From assembly GCF_002834225.1 (NCBI RefSeq), contig NZ_NNSR01000056.1, forward strand, positions 19,910 to 83,909: 64,000 bases of DNA, in the 5' to 3' direction. A model generated the notes under the pieces. That model had not been told where the DNA came from. It saw nothing but the letters and a program-made list of their open reading frames with translations, and did no database searches. The stretch is from Ruminococcus bromii. Its GTDB lineage: Bacteria; Bacillota; Clostridia; Oscillospirales; Acutalibacteraceae. Positions 32,436 to 41,768 of this stretch are shown here, in pieces. The position numbers and the translations under genes are program-made. Position 1 is the first letter of the stretch. Every line of letters begins with the position of its first letter.

Positions 32436-33347
32436 ATGAGTAACATAATCGAAGTTAAAAATCTTGTAAAGAATTATAAAGATGTTCACGCAGTAAATGA
32501 TATATCATTCACGGTTGAAGAAGGTTCGTTTTTCGCATTTCTCGGAATTAACGGTGCAGGCAAATCAACCACAATCAACATTCTTTGTACGGTGCTTGAA
32601 AAAACATCGGGCAATGTTAAAATCGGCGGATATGACCTTGACAAAGAAAAGAACAAAATCAAGGAGCTTATCGGAATTGTTTTTCAGGGTTCTGTACTTG
32701 ACAAACAGCTTACCGTTAAAGAAAATCTTGAATCGAGAGCGTCATATTACGGACTCAACAAAAAAGAAATCGCCAAAAGAATTGAGAGCCTTACACAAAC
32801 CTTTGACCTTTCGGAAATTCTCAAAAGAAAATACGGCACATTGAGCGGCGGTCAGCGCAGACGGGTTGACATTGCAAGGGCGCTTATTAACCGACCGAAG
32901 CTCCTGTTCCTTGACGAACCGACAACGGGACTTGACCCGAAAACAAGGCTGCAGGTGTGGGAAATCATCCACAATCTTCGCAAAGAAACAGGACTTACGG
33001 TATTCCTCACAACCCACTATATGGAAGAAACAGTTGACTGCGACAATGTGGTGATTATTGATTCGGGCAAAATTGTTGCCAACGATTCTCCTCACAATCT
33101 CAAAAAAGATTATTCGTCAAACAGCCTTGTTTGGTACACGGAAGAAAATTCTGAAAACGATAATCTTCTCAAGGCCGATAATCTCGACTTTGAAAGAGTC
33201 GGAGATGCGTATAAAATCAAAATTAAGGACAGCAGACAGGCTCTTGAAATCACGAACAAACATACTGAAATTGTCGATTTTGAGATTATCAAAGGCAATA
33301 TGGACGATGTGTTTCTGACCGTAACGGGTAAAAGGCTGGGTGACTGA
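32436..33347 (+). CDS. ABC exporter ATP-binding protein (DrrA type)
   Basis: A 303-residue ABC ATPase. Walker A is GINGAGKSTT near residues 38-47, the signature LSGGQRRRVD lies near 137, and Walker B LLFLDEPTTGLDP near 157. It has the C-terminal extension typical of drug or lipid exporters. GGAGGGG precedes the ATG. The permease starts one base after its stop. With the LytTR pair upstream it may form a stress- or peptide-responsive efflux unit. Confidence 0.93.
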   Translation: MSNIIEVKNLVKNYKDVHAVNDISFTVEEGSFFAFLGINGAGKSTTINILCTVLEKTSGNVKIGGYDLDKEKNKIKELIGIVFQGSVLDKQLTVKENLESRASYYGLNKKEIAKRIESLTQTFDLSEILKRKYGTLSGGQRRRVDIARALINRPKLLFLDEPTTGLDPKTRLQVWEIIHNLRKETGLTVFLTTHYMEETVDCDNVVIIDSGKIVANDSPHNLKKDYSSNSLVWYTEENSENDNLLKADNLDFERVGDAYKIKIKDSRQALEITNKHTEIVDFEIIKGNMDDVFLTVTGKRLGD

Positions 33348-33348
33348 T

Positions 33349-34281
33349 ATGAAATTTCAAAGAACACTTTGCTCATACAAGGGTATGACAAAACGAAATA
33401 TAAAGGTATATTTAAAGGACAAAACCGCAATTATCTTCTCAATGATGACGCAGATTATCATACTCGGATTGTATCTTTTGTTTCTCAAGCAAAATTATGT
33501 TGATTCAATGACTTCAATGCTTGACGGCTTCAACATCAAAACAGAGGACAATCTGATTAACGCACTTGTAAATTCATGGCTTGTATCGGGCGTTATCGGA
33601 ACATCTGTTGTAACGGTTGCAATGAACTCGCTTTCGGTAATGATTTCCGACAAGCAGAACAAGATTGACTACGACTACAACGCTTCTTCCGTAAAGGGCA
33701 GTACGGTTGTTCTCTCCTACTTTTCGGGTGCGGTTATAAACACAATTGTAATCAGCGCAATTTTGCTGACGGCAGGCATCGCATTTTCGTGCATATCGGG
33801 TTCAAGCTTTCCCGAATTTACAGAGCTTTTAAAATTATACGGACTTGTGATTTTAGGCTCTGTTTCGGCTGTACTTATTCTTATGTTTGTTGCGTCATTC
33901 TTCAAAAAGAATTCAACCTATGCCGCATTCAACACACTTATTTCGGTTGCAATCGGTTTTGTAATCGGCGCATACATTCCCGTCAGCCAGTTTTCGGACG
34001 GAGTTCAGACATTTGTAAATCTTATCCCCGGCTCACACATTGCGGCTATGATAAGAAATGTGCTTGTCAGCCCGTGCATTAACGATATTTCGACCTCACT
34101 CGCAGGAGCAGACCACGGAATGTTTGCCGCAGAGGCAGAAAAAGCGTTTGCAACCAACCTCAACCTTTTCGGAAACGAAGTGGATTTCACATTTATGATG
34201 ATGTACTCAATCGGTGCAATCTTAATTTTCCTTGTCCTCAACCTTGTATCATTCAGATTCAGTTCAAAACGCAAGGACTGA
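33349..34281 (+). CDS. ABC exporter permease (ABC-2 type)
   Basis: A 310-residue ABC-2 permease with six helices: one near 25-45 and five between 90 and 305. A large polar loop follows helix 1. The ATG at 33349 has GGGTGA eight bases upstream. It pairs with the preceding ATPase, and its substrate is unknown. Confidence 0.9.
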   Translation: MKFQRTLCSYKGMTKRNIKVYLKDKTAIIFSMMTQIIILGLYLLFLKQNYVDSMTSMLDGFNIKTEDNLINALVNSWLVSGVIGTSVVTVAMNSLSVMISDKQNKIDYDYNASSVKGSTVVLSYFSGAVINTIVISAILLTAGIAFSCISGSSFPEFTELLKLYGLVILGSVSAVLILMFVASFFKKNSTYAAFNTLISVAIGFVIGAYIPVSQFSDGVQTFVNLIPGSHIAAMIRNVLVSPCINDISTSLAGADHGMFAAEAEKAFATNLNLFGNEVDFTFMMMYSIGAILIFLVLNLVSFRFSSKRKD

Positions 34282-34294
34282 TTTATGGCAGATA

Positions 34295-34328
34295 AAAAAG
34301 CCGACACTCCGAAAAGTGTCGGCTTTTT
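34295..34328. terminator. Bidirectional terminator between exporter and MetE-like gene
   Basis: AAAAAGCCGACACT pairs with AGTGTCGGCTTTTT around six bases, symmetrical A and T tracts, serving the two convergent genes. Confidence 0.88.
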
Positions 34329-34336
34329 ATATATAA

Positions 34337-35449
34337 TCACTTCCAAACTTCTTCTGCAATTTCTTTTACAAGAGCAAGCTTTGCCCACTGCTCTTCCTCG
34401 GTAAGCTTATTACCGATTTCGCATGATGCAAAACCGCACTGCGGACTGAGATACAATCTGTCAAGCGGAATATACTTTGCCGCCTCATGAATACGATTGA
34501 TTACAGTCTGCTTATCCTCAAGAACAGGTGACTTTGTTGTGATAAGACCGAGAACAACCTTTTTGTCACCGCTCACATATTTTAACGGTTCAAAACCGCC
34601 TGAACGCTCATCGTCAAACTCAAGATAATAAGCGTTGACATTTTCTTCACCGAAAAGTTTCTCTGCAACAGGATCATATGCACCGCTGCTGAAGTATGCA
34701 GAATGATAGTTACCTCTGCAAACATGAGTATTGATTACGAGGTCATCGGGCTTACCCTCAATTGCAAGGTTGTTTACCTTGAGAAGTTTCTCACTGATAC
34801 TCTTAAAATCTGCATCCTCGCCATAGCGGTTTACGCTACCCTCCGCAACAAGAACGCCCCATGTGCAGTCGTCAAACTGGATATTTCTGCAACCTGCATC
34901 GTAAAGATCTTTGATTACCTTTTTGTATCCGTTTGCAATATCGTTGATAAGTTCTTCATCTGTCGAATAGAACTTCCTTGTCGTTTCAATATTTGCAGGA
35001 ATGATGAACTGCTGGAAAAACTGTGCGGGAGCAGGAATTGTCTGCTTTGCTACTGTGTTTTCATCCTCAAGAGCCTTTACAAATTTGTAATGTTCAACAA
35101 ACGGATGACTGTCAACCGAGATTTCGCCGGAAAGCCATGTATCGTCAATCAAAGCCTGTTCGCCGTGGAATGCAACACCGTTTTCGGTTTTTTTGTGTTC
35201 AACTCCGTTAAATCCCCACATGAAGTCAAGATGCCATGTTGCTCTGCGGAATTCACCGTCGGTAATCGCTTTTATACCGGCTTTTTTCTGTTTTGCAACA
35301 AGGTCAAGAATAGCCTTGTCCTCAACTGCGGTAAGCTCTTCTTTTGTGATTTTACCGTTTTCAAAATCAAGTCTTGCTTTTTTAAGATAATCGGGTCTTA
35401 AAAAGCTGCCTACTGTTTCAAATCTAAATGGTGTGTGCTGTTTACTCAT
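34337..35449 (-). CDS. MetE C-terminal-like methyltransferase (YxjG/YxjH type)
   Basis: A 370-residue cobalamin-independent methionine-synthase-fold protein lacking the MetE N-terminal half. Zinc ligand candidates are His in VINTHVCRGNYHSAYF near 240 and Cys in LSPQCGFASCEIG near 340. In Bacillus the short YxjG/YxjH proteins are linked to methionine or methylthio metabolism; the methyl donor here is unknown. GGAGG precedes the ATG. It is followed upstream by a divergently unrelated LysR gene on the same strand. Confidence 0.88.
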   Translation of the reverse strand: MSKQHTPFRFETVGSFLRPDYLKKARLDFENGKITKEELTAVEDKAILDLVAKQKKAGIKAITDGEFRRATWHLDFMWGFNGVEHKKTENGVAFHGEQALIDDTWLSGEISVDSHPFVEHYKFVKALEDENTVAKQTIPAPAQFFQQFIIPANIETTRKFYSTDEELINDIANGYKKVIKDLYDAGCRNIQFDDCTWGVLVAEGSVNRYGEDADFKSISEKLLKVNNLAIEGKPDDLVINTHVCRGNYHSAYFSSGAYDPVAEKLFGEENVNAYYLEFDDERSGGFEPLKYVSGDKKVVLGLITTKSPVLEDKQTVINRIHEAAKYIPLDRLYLSPQCGFASCEIGNKLTEEEQWAKLALVKEIAEEVWK

Positions 35450-35549
35450 CTTAAATACCTCCGTGGAAATTTGATGAGTTAATTATATTATGAATTCACA
35501 GACTTGTAAAATACTTGTTATCAGCCGTTTGCTATTAGTTTTTCTTATA

Positions 35550-36446
35550 TCAAATATGTTTCTTTAAAGCCTCAATATATGCCTCGGCAAGGTTACTGTG
35601 TAAAATCTTTTTATTTTCGATATAACCGATTTTCATATTGCCCTCTTCATCAAGGGGGATTGCGGTTATATTATCACCGTTAAGCTCATTGTCGATTACA
35701 CCGCTGCAAACTGTGTAGCCATTGAGTCCGATTAAAAGGTTGAACAGGGTTGCTCTGTCTGTCACTCTGATATTTTTTGTACGCCCGACCATGCTGAAAA
35801 TTTCTTCCGAATAATAAAAAGAATTATGCTCCCCCTGTTCAAACGAGAGATACGGATAATCGGCAAGCTCCTCCATTGTAACGGATTTTTTGTCTGCAAG
35901 CGGATGGTCGGTTGATACAAACACATGAGGCTTTGCCGTAAAAAGCTCGGTGAATGTCAGCGACTTTGATTTTATAATTTTCATCAGCGCATCTTTGTTA
36001 AAGCTGTTGAGATAAAGAATTCCGATTTCGCTTTTCATCTTTGCAACATCGTCAATAATTTCGTAGGTTTCGGTTTCACGAAGTGAAAAATCGTACTCCT
36101 CGCCTGCAAACCGTCGGATAAGATCAACAAATGCATTGACTGCAAACGAGTAGTGCTGGGTTGAAACGCAGAACTGTTGCTTTATCTTTGTTCCCGACTT
36201 ATACACTCCCTCAAGCAGGCTTGCCTGTTCAAGAACCTGTCGTGCATAGCCGAGAAATCTTTCACCCTCGTTTGAAGTTACAACGCCCTTGTTTGTGCGT
36301 GTAAAAATCTTTATGCCCATTTCCGTTTCCAACTCACGGATTGACGTTGTAAGTCCCGGCTGAGAAATAAAAAGTTCTTTTGACGCTTCACTCATTGAGC
36401 CTGTGCGGGCAACGGTGACAACATATTTCAACTGTTGCAAAGTCAA
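35550..36446 (-). CDS. LysR-type transcriptional regulator
   Basis: A 298-residue LTTR. The N-terminal winged helix reads TLQQLKYVVTVARTGSMSEA, then 'LFISQPGLTTSIRELETEMG', and the C-terminal effector domain spans about 90-295. The start appears to be a TTG (36444-36446) with GAAAGGA upstream. It lies between the MetE-like gene and two nitroreductase genes, all on the minus strand, and might control either; the ligand is not evident. Confidence 0.88.
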   Translation of the reverse strand: MTLQQLKYVVTVARTGSMSEASKELFISQPGLTTSIRELETEMGIKIFTRTNKGVVTSNEGERFLGYARQVLEQASLLEGVYKSGTKIKQQFCVSTQHYSFAVNAFVDLIRRFAGEEYDFSLRETETYEIIDDVAKMKSEIGILYLNSFNKDALMKIIKSKSLTFTELFTAKPHVFVSTDHPLADKKSVTMEELADYPYLSFEQGEHNSFYYSEEIFSMVGRTKNIRVTDRATLFNLLIGLNGYTVCSGVIDNELNGDNITAIPLDEEGNMKIGYIENKKILHSNLAEAYIEALKKHI

Positions 36447-36477
36447 CCTTGTTCAATCCTTTCAAAAACAAATTCCC

Positions 36478-36999
36478 TCATTCAACATAAAAAACACGGT
36501 TTTCTCTTCTCGGTGAAGTTTTGGGATATTCACCGTTCACATAACCGATAACGCAGTGACCGATACCCTCATAGTCACCCTCAATACCGAGTGATTTGAG
36601 AATTTCTTTGCCCTCTTTGCTTTCAAATTCTTCCTTTGCACGGTGAATCCAACAGCTTCCGAGTCCCTCATCATGGGCGGCAAGCATAAGATTTTCCATT
36701 ACAAGAGTACCGTCATACAAATATGTAGGAGCAGCTTTGTCGGCAAGCACAATCAGCACAACGGGAGCGTTATAGAACGGATCAACATCTTTTCCCATAA
36801 TTTCGGCATTCATTCTTGAAAGCCTGTCACGCATTTCTTTGTTTGTAACGGCAACGATAATAACCGGCTGTCTGTTCATTCCTGACGGTGCATACAGACC
36901 TGCGGAAATGATTTCGTCAATAACTTCCTTTGGCGGCATTTCAGACTTAAAGCTGCGAACGCTTCTTCTTGATTTCATTTTTTCGATAAATTCACTCAT
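36478..36999 (-). CDS. Nitroreductase family protein
   Basis: A 173-residue FMN-dependent oxidoreductase. The opening MSEFIEKMKSRRSVRSFKS is the FMN-phosphate binding motif, and 'AGLYAPSGMNRQP' follows. A C-terminal GHCVIGY lies near 153. The ATG at 36997-36999 follows GAGAGGG. It starts 13 bases after a second nitroreductase gene. Confidence 0.9.
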   Translation of the reverse strand: MSEFIEKMKSRRSVRSFKSEMPPKEVIDEIISAGLYAPSGMNRQPVIIVAVTNKEMRDRLSRMNAEIMGKDVDPFYNAPVVLIVLADKAAPTYLYDGTLVMENLMLAAHDEGLGSCWIHRAKEEFESKEGKEILKSLGIEGDYEGIGHCVIGYVNGEYPKTSPRRENRVFYVE

Positions 37000-37012
37000 T
37001 ATGTAAACCCTC

Positions 37013-37552
37013 TCATTCCTCGTAAAATTTTGCAAAATCCTCAAGAGATTTTCTCTTCGGTCTTACGATTTCGGAATCAGTGTAACCAACTGCGATAACG
37101 CTGACAACAGCCTCTGTTTCGGGAATGTCAAATTCTTTTCTGAGCTTTTCACCGTCACGGATACCCATAACAAGGGTTGAAATGCCAAGTTCGGTTGCCT
37201 TTAGCAAAAGTGCCATATTGTTAAGGCCGAGATCGTAATATCCCCAGCCGTTGCCGATTTCAGTCACGGCAGTACCGTCTTTGTCAAAACCCGAACGGTT
37301 GAGAACAACGGTTGTCACGATATATGCGGACGCATTTTCTGAATTTTTTCTGTTAAATTCAGGGAGTGCCTCTCTTACGGCATTCTTACTTTTCTCGCCT
37401 GTTGCAACATAAAAGCGCGGCGTCTGCGAGTTCTTCCACGAAGGAGCAAGATTTGCCGCCGACAGCATTTCATCAAGCAAGCTTTTGTCAACTTTTTTAT
37501 CTATATAATGTCTTGTGCTTTTTCTGTTATTTAAAGCCTCGGATAATTCCAT
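37013..37552 (-). CDS. Nitroreductase family protein
   Basis: A 179-residue paralogue of the preceding nitroreductase, with LSEALNNRKSTRHYIDK as FMN site and 'NLAPSWKNSQTPRF' following. 'DLGLNNMALLLKATELGI' near 118-135 is family-typical. The ATG at 37550-37552 follows GGAGG. The two adjacent enzymes differ in substrate pocket residues, so they may have different substrates. Confidence 0.9.
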   Translation of the reverse strand: MELSEALNNRKSTRHYIDKKVDKSLLDEMLSAANLAPSWKNSQTPRFYVATGEKSKNAVREALPEFNRKNSENASAYIVTTVVLNRSGFDKDGTAVTEIGNGWGYYDLGLNNMALLLKATELGISTLVMGIRDGEKLRKEFDIPETEAVVSVIAVGYTDSEIVRPKRKSLEDFAKFYEE

Positions 37553-37613
37553 AATCAAACCTCCAAAATTTTTATACCTATATTGTACCAATGGAGTGGG
37601 AATTAATCAAGGG

Positions 37614-38540
37614 TTAAAGCAGAATATAGAACAAAATCGGTATAGTAAAAACTGCCGTAAGCTGTGACACAAGCGCCATACTTGCACCATCATCGGGACT
37701 TTTTCCGTAGGCCGATGGAATGATTACCGTGTTAAGCCCGAGCGGCATTGCGTTTGCGCAAAGCGTTGCAACAACTGCCTCCTGAGGTGCGTTAAAAAGC
37801 TTTAACACAAGCACCGAAACCGTTGGCAGAAACACAAGGCGGATTCCTGCAACAACATAGGTCTGCCATTTGCCGAAAAGATTTGCAAGACTGTAGCCGC
37901 CTATTACAAAACCTGTCAGAATCATTGCAATGGGCGACATACAGGCGGCGGTTGAATTGATTATTGTTGTAACAAGTCTGAATTTCGGAATCGGCAATAA
38001 ACCGAGAATTGCTCCGATAAAAATTGAAACAAAAATCGGATTGACAAAATTTTTCATTGAAAATTTGCCGTGTCCGTTCGGCACAAGCCACGCAATTCCT
38101 ATTGAATAAGTAAACAAATTGAGCGGTAAAGTGAACATAAGATAGTCGAAAAGCTCCATACTTTCGGTGCCGTATATTCCCGACACCATTGCAGTTCCGA
38201 CAAATCCGAAATTTGAAACGGAAATTGAATAGCGGTACACCTTTTTCAGATATTCCGTTTTGCCGAGATACCTTGAAACGGCAAATCCCGTTGCAATGCA
38301 AAACAGCAGAACACCCGTGCTGTAGGCAATGAACACCCATTTTTCGCTTATGTTTTTTACCGTACAATTGGTGCGGAAGGTGTTGATTACAACGGCAGGC
38401 ATAAGGATTCTGTTCTCAAGCTTTGAAAAAATTTCGGCTGAATTTTCCGGCAGAAATCCGCCCTGTCGGATTATAAAACCGATAAATATAAACGAAAACA
38501 AAACCGCAATTTGAAAAATCACCGATGAAAAAATCCCCAC
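37614..38540 (-). CDS. AEC (auxin efflux carrier) family transporter
   Basis: A 308-residue membrane protein with about ten helices of the AEC/malonate-type carrier family. Characteristic pieces are 'GFIIRQGGFLPENSAEIFSK' early on and 'CANAMPLGLNTVIIPSAYGK' near 260-280. The GTG at 38538-38540 follows AAAAGGGGG and gives the usual N-terminus; the longer frame runs into the terminator of the upstream gene. The substrate is unknown. Confidence 0.85.
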   Translation of the reverse strand: MGIFSSVIFQIAVLFSFIFIGFIIRQGGFLPENSAEIFSKLENRILMPAVVINTFRTNCTVKNISEKWVFIAYSTGVLLFCIATGFAVSRYLGKTEYLKKVYRYSISVSNFGFVGTAMVSGIYGTESMELFDYLMFTLPLNLFTYSIGIAWLVPNGHGKFSMKNFVNPIFVSIFIGAILGLLPIPKFRLVTTIINSTAACMSPIAMILTGFVIGGYSLANLFGKWQTYVVAGIRLVFLPTVSVLVLKLFNAPQEAVVATLCANAMPLGLNTVIIPSAYGKSPDDGASMALVSQLTAVFTIPILFYILL

Positions 38541-38565
38541 AAATCCGCCCCCTTTTAAAGTCAAA

Positions 38566-38594
38566 ACACCCCCAGTCCGAGCGGCTGAGGGTGT
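38566..38594 (-). terminator. Terminator after DUF1540 gene
   Basis: On the minus strand ACACCCTCAG pairs with CTGGGGGTGT, one bulge, followed by TTTTG. Confidence 0.65.
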
Positions 38595-38609
38595 AAGCTT
38601 CAAATCAAA

Positions 38610-38792
38610 TTACTTGCAGCTGCACTTTGCTTCAAAGCTCTGGCAGTCCGTACACTGACAAACAGTCGGATTTGCCTCATGAGTGCCGACCTTGATTGCC
38701 TCAAGCGAACAGTAGTCCTTTGTGCTGTTGTGATGCTTACAGTTTGTTACCGAGCACATAATGCTCTGATTACAATATGCATTGTTTTCCAT
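38610..38792 (-). CDS. DUF1540 cysteine-rich small protein
   Basis: A 60-residue protein with eight cysteines arranged as CSVTNCKHH, YCSLEAIKVG, CQCTDCQSF and KCSCK, a DUF1540 pattern that probably binds metal. The ATG at 38790-38792 stands ten bases after GGAG. Function unknown; DUF1540 genes are common in sporulating Clostridia. Confidence 0.88.
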   Translation of the reverse strand: MENNAYCNQSIMCSVTNCKHHNSTKDYCSLEAIKVGTHEANPTVCQCTDCQSFEAKCSCK

Positions 38793-38912
38793 AGTATTCA
38801 TTCTCCTCATTCATTTTTGCGGATTAGCCGCTTTTTATATTGTTTCTGCATTTTGCGGATTTATACCGCACACTTTGAAACATCTGCAATAAAATGTACT
38901 GAGGTGAATTAC

Positions 38913-39245
38913 ATGAATGTTGTATCGGCTGTTTTTCTTATTGTTTTTGCCGTAATCGGAATTTGTGCATTTGTCCGTGAATTTACAATTTTTCTCTTTC
39001 GCAGCAGAAAAAATAATACCGTTATGTTTGTTGCTCCCATCAGCGGAAAATGTGAAAATGCCGAATATATTTTGCGAAGTGCTGCCGCAAGGGTAAAATG
39101 GATAAGCAGAGGAAGAAACGACTGTGTAATTTGCCTTGACTGCGGTATGGACGGTGAAACAAAAAGGATTTGCCAAAAAATATGCAGTGACTACGGCTTT
39201 GCAAAGCTTTTGACAAAACAGGAATTTTTTGAAATGATAAAGTGA
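38913..39245 (+). CDS. Small membrane-anchored protein of unknown function
   Basis: A 110-residue protein with one N-terminal membrane helix (about 4-30) and a small cytoplasmic domain. The latter has strand-like 'TVMFVAPISG', a helix and a C-terminal 'CVICLDCGMDGETKRICQKI'. The ATG at 38913 follows GAGGTGA; a longer frame overlaps the divergent DUF1540 gene. No family is recognised. Confidence 0.7.
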   Translation: MNVVSAVFLIVFAVIGICAFVREFTIFLFRSRKNNTVMFVAPISGKCENAEYILRSAAARVKWISRGRNDCVICLDCGMDGETKRICQKICSDYGFAKLLTKQEFFEMIK

Positions 39246-39270
39246 AAATTCAAACGAAATTCAAACAAAA

Positions 39271-39300
39271 AAGCTGCCGCGGAAAACTCTGTGGCAGCTT
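39271..39300 (+). terminator. Terminator after small membrane protein gene
   Basis: AAGCTGCCGC pairs with GTGGCAGCTT, followed by TGATTTG; a moderate terminator. Confidence 0.6.
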
Positions 39301-39430
39301 TGATTTGTTATAATATTTCAGAAAAATTTCGTTGTCTGCAGGCTCTCCTCGGTAATTTCAGCGGGCTTACAGTCGCCGTTATAATTTTCAAAAAGTTCAA
39401 CAGTGGTTTTGCATAAATTTGCACTGCATC

Positions 39431-40156
39431 TTAGTTAGGTTTTAAAACATCCGAGTCATCTCTCACCCATTTTATCCATTTTACAAGGTAAAAAACAAAT
39501 CTAAATAAATATGCACCAAACAACAAACTGCTGAAAATTATATCAAATTTGTAATCATGCCTTGCATACACAAAACTGACAGATTCAGGATCTATTATAT
39601 ACTGTACATCCAAGCACATCTCCGAAACAGCAAAATAGATATTTATAGCATACTTTGTCAGCAACAAAAGCAACTGAACAAGGCAATATCTTATCTTCTG
39701 TTTTCTGCTTACAAAATCATAACTTTCAACCGCAACACTTTTCACATGAGCATTTTTAGTAATATGAATATCTTTCACAACTTCTTTAGCATCAAAGAAG
39801 TTGTATCTGATATAATTTCCTACAGAAAAACTTATTTTACTATTTGACCTTATATCAATTTCAATTTTCTTAATAAAAAAGTTTGTTTTATTATTCCAAC
39901 TGAGTATATGATTTAGAATGCCTCTGTTTTTATACCCTTGAAACAATGTAGGTCTAAAACTGAATGACATTGATTTTAAAGTGCTTTCAAGATTATAATC
40001 TTTCATTTTAGTTCCGATTACAATCATTGTATGCTTACCCTGCGGCAGTTCAATATTAAAGCTCGGATTATCTTTACTAAGGCAATACGACTTATTATTT
40101 ATATAAATATGTAAATACCAACGAAGATTTTCTCCGACTACTTCTAAATTCACCAT
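39431..40156 (-). CDS. Unknown membrane protein
   Basis: A 241-residue protein. A beta-rich N-terminal part (about 1-145) has the pattern of a PEGA-like domain: 'YLHIYINNKSYCLSKD', then 'FNIELPQGKHTMIVIGTK'. Two membrane helices follow near 155-175 and 205-228. The start lacks a strong ribosome site. It is the last of three adjacent unrecognised genes on this strand. Base composition is AT-rich. Confidence 0.65.
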   Translation of the reverse strand: MVNLEVVGENLRWYLHIYINNKSYCLSKDNPSFNIELPQGKHTMIVIGTKMKDYNLESTLKSMSFSFRPTLFQGYKNRGILNHILSWNNKTNFFIKKIEIDIRSNSKISFSVGNYIRYNFFDAKEVVKDIHITKNAHVKSVAVESYDFVSRKQKIRYCLVQLLLLLTKYAINIYFAVSEMCLDVQYIIDPESVSFVYARHDYKFDIIFSSLLFGAYLFRFVFYLVKWIKWVRDDSDVLKPN

Positions 40157-40191
40157 TTAGTCATCCATAAAAATTCACCTGCGATTATAAA

Positions 40192-40728
40192 TCAATCGTC
40201 TTCACTAATCTGATACAAAAACACAAATTCTGTCTTGTTGCCGTTTTGGTCGGTATATGACAATTCTTTGCTGAGACAATCAGGTTTATTTTCAAGCTTG
40301 TCATAGTTATCCTTCATAACCACTTCATAATTAACCTTAGCGTCAGAAAATTCGATATAATTATCAAGTTCAATCTTGCTTTGCGGATTTTTTCTGCTCT
40401 GACAGTTGAGTAATGCAGTATCTCCAAGGTCGTAGTATTTGTTATCTTCAACTGACATTCCCTCAACAACAATTGTATCTTCATTGCTATCATCAGTATA
40501 TACAAGCCAAATTGCAGATTTTTCTGTTATGTCAACCGTAGCAATTTCTTCTTTTACATCAAAGCTTGCATCTGCGTGATTATACGCTTCGAGGGGCGTA
40601 TCATAATAATTTCCGTTGATAACAGTGTTTCCAATCTGCTGTGTGCCGAACGGTGCAAACAAAAACACACCAATTGCAGCAGCTGCTGTTACCGCTATTA
40701 AAATAATCTTTTTATTTTTCGGCTGCAT
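40192..40728 (-). CDS. Unknown exported or membrane-anchored protein
   Basis: A 178-residue protein with an N-terminal basic segment and one helix (about 8-27), acting as anchor or signal. A small mixed domain rich in Asp, Glu and Asn follows, presumably outside the membrane. No family recognised. It lies 18 bases after the upstream membrane-protein gene, so the two are probably co-transcribed. Confidence 0.65.
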   Translation of the reverse strand: MQPKNKKIILIAVTAAAAIGVFLFAPFGTQQIGNTVINGNYYDTPLEAYNHADASFDVKEEIATVDITEKSAIWLVYTDDSNEDTIVVEGMSVEDNKYYDLGDTALLNCQSRKNPQSKIELDNYIEFSDAKVNYEVVMKDNYDKLENKPDCLSKELSYTDQNGNKTEFVFLYQISEDD

Positions 40729-40746
40729 ATAAATCTACCTTTACAT

Positions 40747-41568
40747 TTAAAATAAAAATACAAACAGACCTGACAAAAGGTATGCAATTAACGATATTCC
40801 TTCACATTTTACATATTTTGAAATTTTTTCGACTTTTTCTGTTCTTTCATCAAAGAAATCGTATTTTGACAAAAGTTTTCTGTAATCCGAAAAAGAAGTG
40901 ACAAAATATGAAACTGCAATTATCAAGCCGATTGCGTAGAGAATTACTACCCACATCAAGCCCACTATGTCGTAATACTTTGTGAACAGGCTGATATAAA
41001 AGAAACCTGCCTGAAAAACTAAGGCTATTTTTACATTTTTCAAAACACGGTTGCACTCGTACCCGTGATTTTTAAAGTCTTTATCAGATTGATAGTAGCT
41101 GTCGGGAATCAACTTTGTGTTCACATAAACCCTTCTGCCAAAAACTTTTGCAGTTCCCGACCAAATAACCAACAACAGCATAAGAAAGATTATAATAAAA
41201 TTAAAAAAGAAAAATTTCGGCATCAACATTATCATATCGGTTTCAATAAACAAATCTGACAAATAAACGACTCCGTTTAAAACAAAAATCCATTCTGTCA
41301 TTGTACTTTCATCTTTTAAAAGCGCATATGCCGTAATCGTTGTTAATGCAATCAAAAAAATCAGCAAAATCAAAAACACGACAAGGTCATATTGATTTCC
41401 TGTTTTAAAATAGTTTGCAAATGAGCCGAATACCGAATTGTATATTGTGGTAAAAAACATTTTCATCTGCAAAGTACACAGGCAATAACCTATATTAACA
41501 AGCATAAGCACAATAAAAATGCTCTGCAAGGCTACGGTTATAATCCCCACTGTGTTTTTTGACTTCAT
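40747..41568 (-). CDS. Unknown polytopic membrane protein
   Basis: A 273-residue protein with about seven hydrophobic segments and no motif I can name. The ATG at 41566-41568 follows AGGAG at eight bases. It is the first gene of the three-gene group 39431-41568, divergent from murT. Confidence 0.65.
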   Translation of the reverse strand: MKSKNTVGIITVALQSIFIVLMLVNIGYCLCTLQMKMFFTTIYNSVFGSFANYFKTGNQYDLVVFLILLIFLIALTTITAYALLKDESTMTEWIFVLNGVVYLSDLFIETDMIMLMPKFFFFNFIIIFLMLLLVIWSGTAKVFGRRVYVNTKLIPDSYYQSDKDFKNHGYECNRVLKNVKIALVFQAGFFYISLFTKYYDIVGLMWVVILYAIGLIIAVSYFVTSFSDYRKLLSKYDFFDERTEKVEKISKYVKCEGISLIAYLLSGLFVFLF

Positions 41569-41697
41569 TTTGTTCACTCCTACACAAAATTGTCTGCCCT
41601 TATTGTATTAAACAATTATACGGCTGTCAAGATTTTACCGTTACCGAGATCATAAAAATAATTTTAAGAATATATATTCAAAGAAATAAAATTGTGG

Positions 41698-41703
41698 TAT
41701 AAT
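41698..41703 (+). promoter_or_regulatory. Extended -10 promoter for murT operon
   Basis: TATAAT at 41698-41703 preceded by TGG (extended -10). The -35 region is poor. Confidence 0.45.
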
Positions 41704-41768
41704 GATGAAGAGTATATACAAGGTATGTACAGGCAACACAGGTTGTCTTTGATTAAGGAAGTGGCAAA

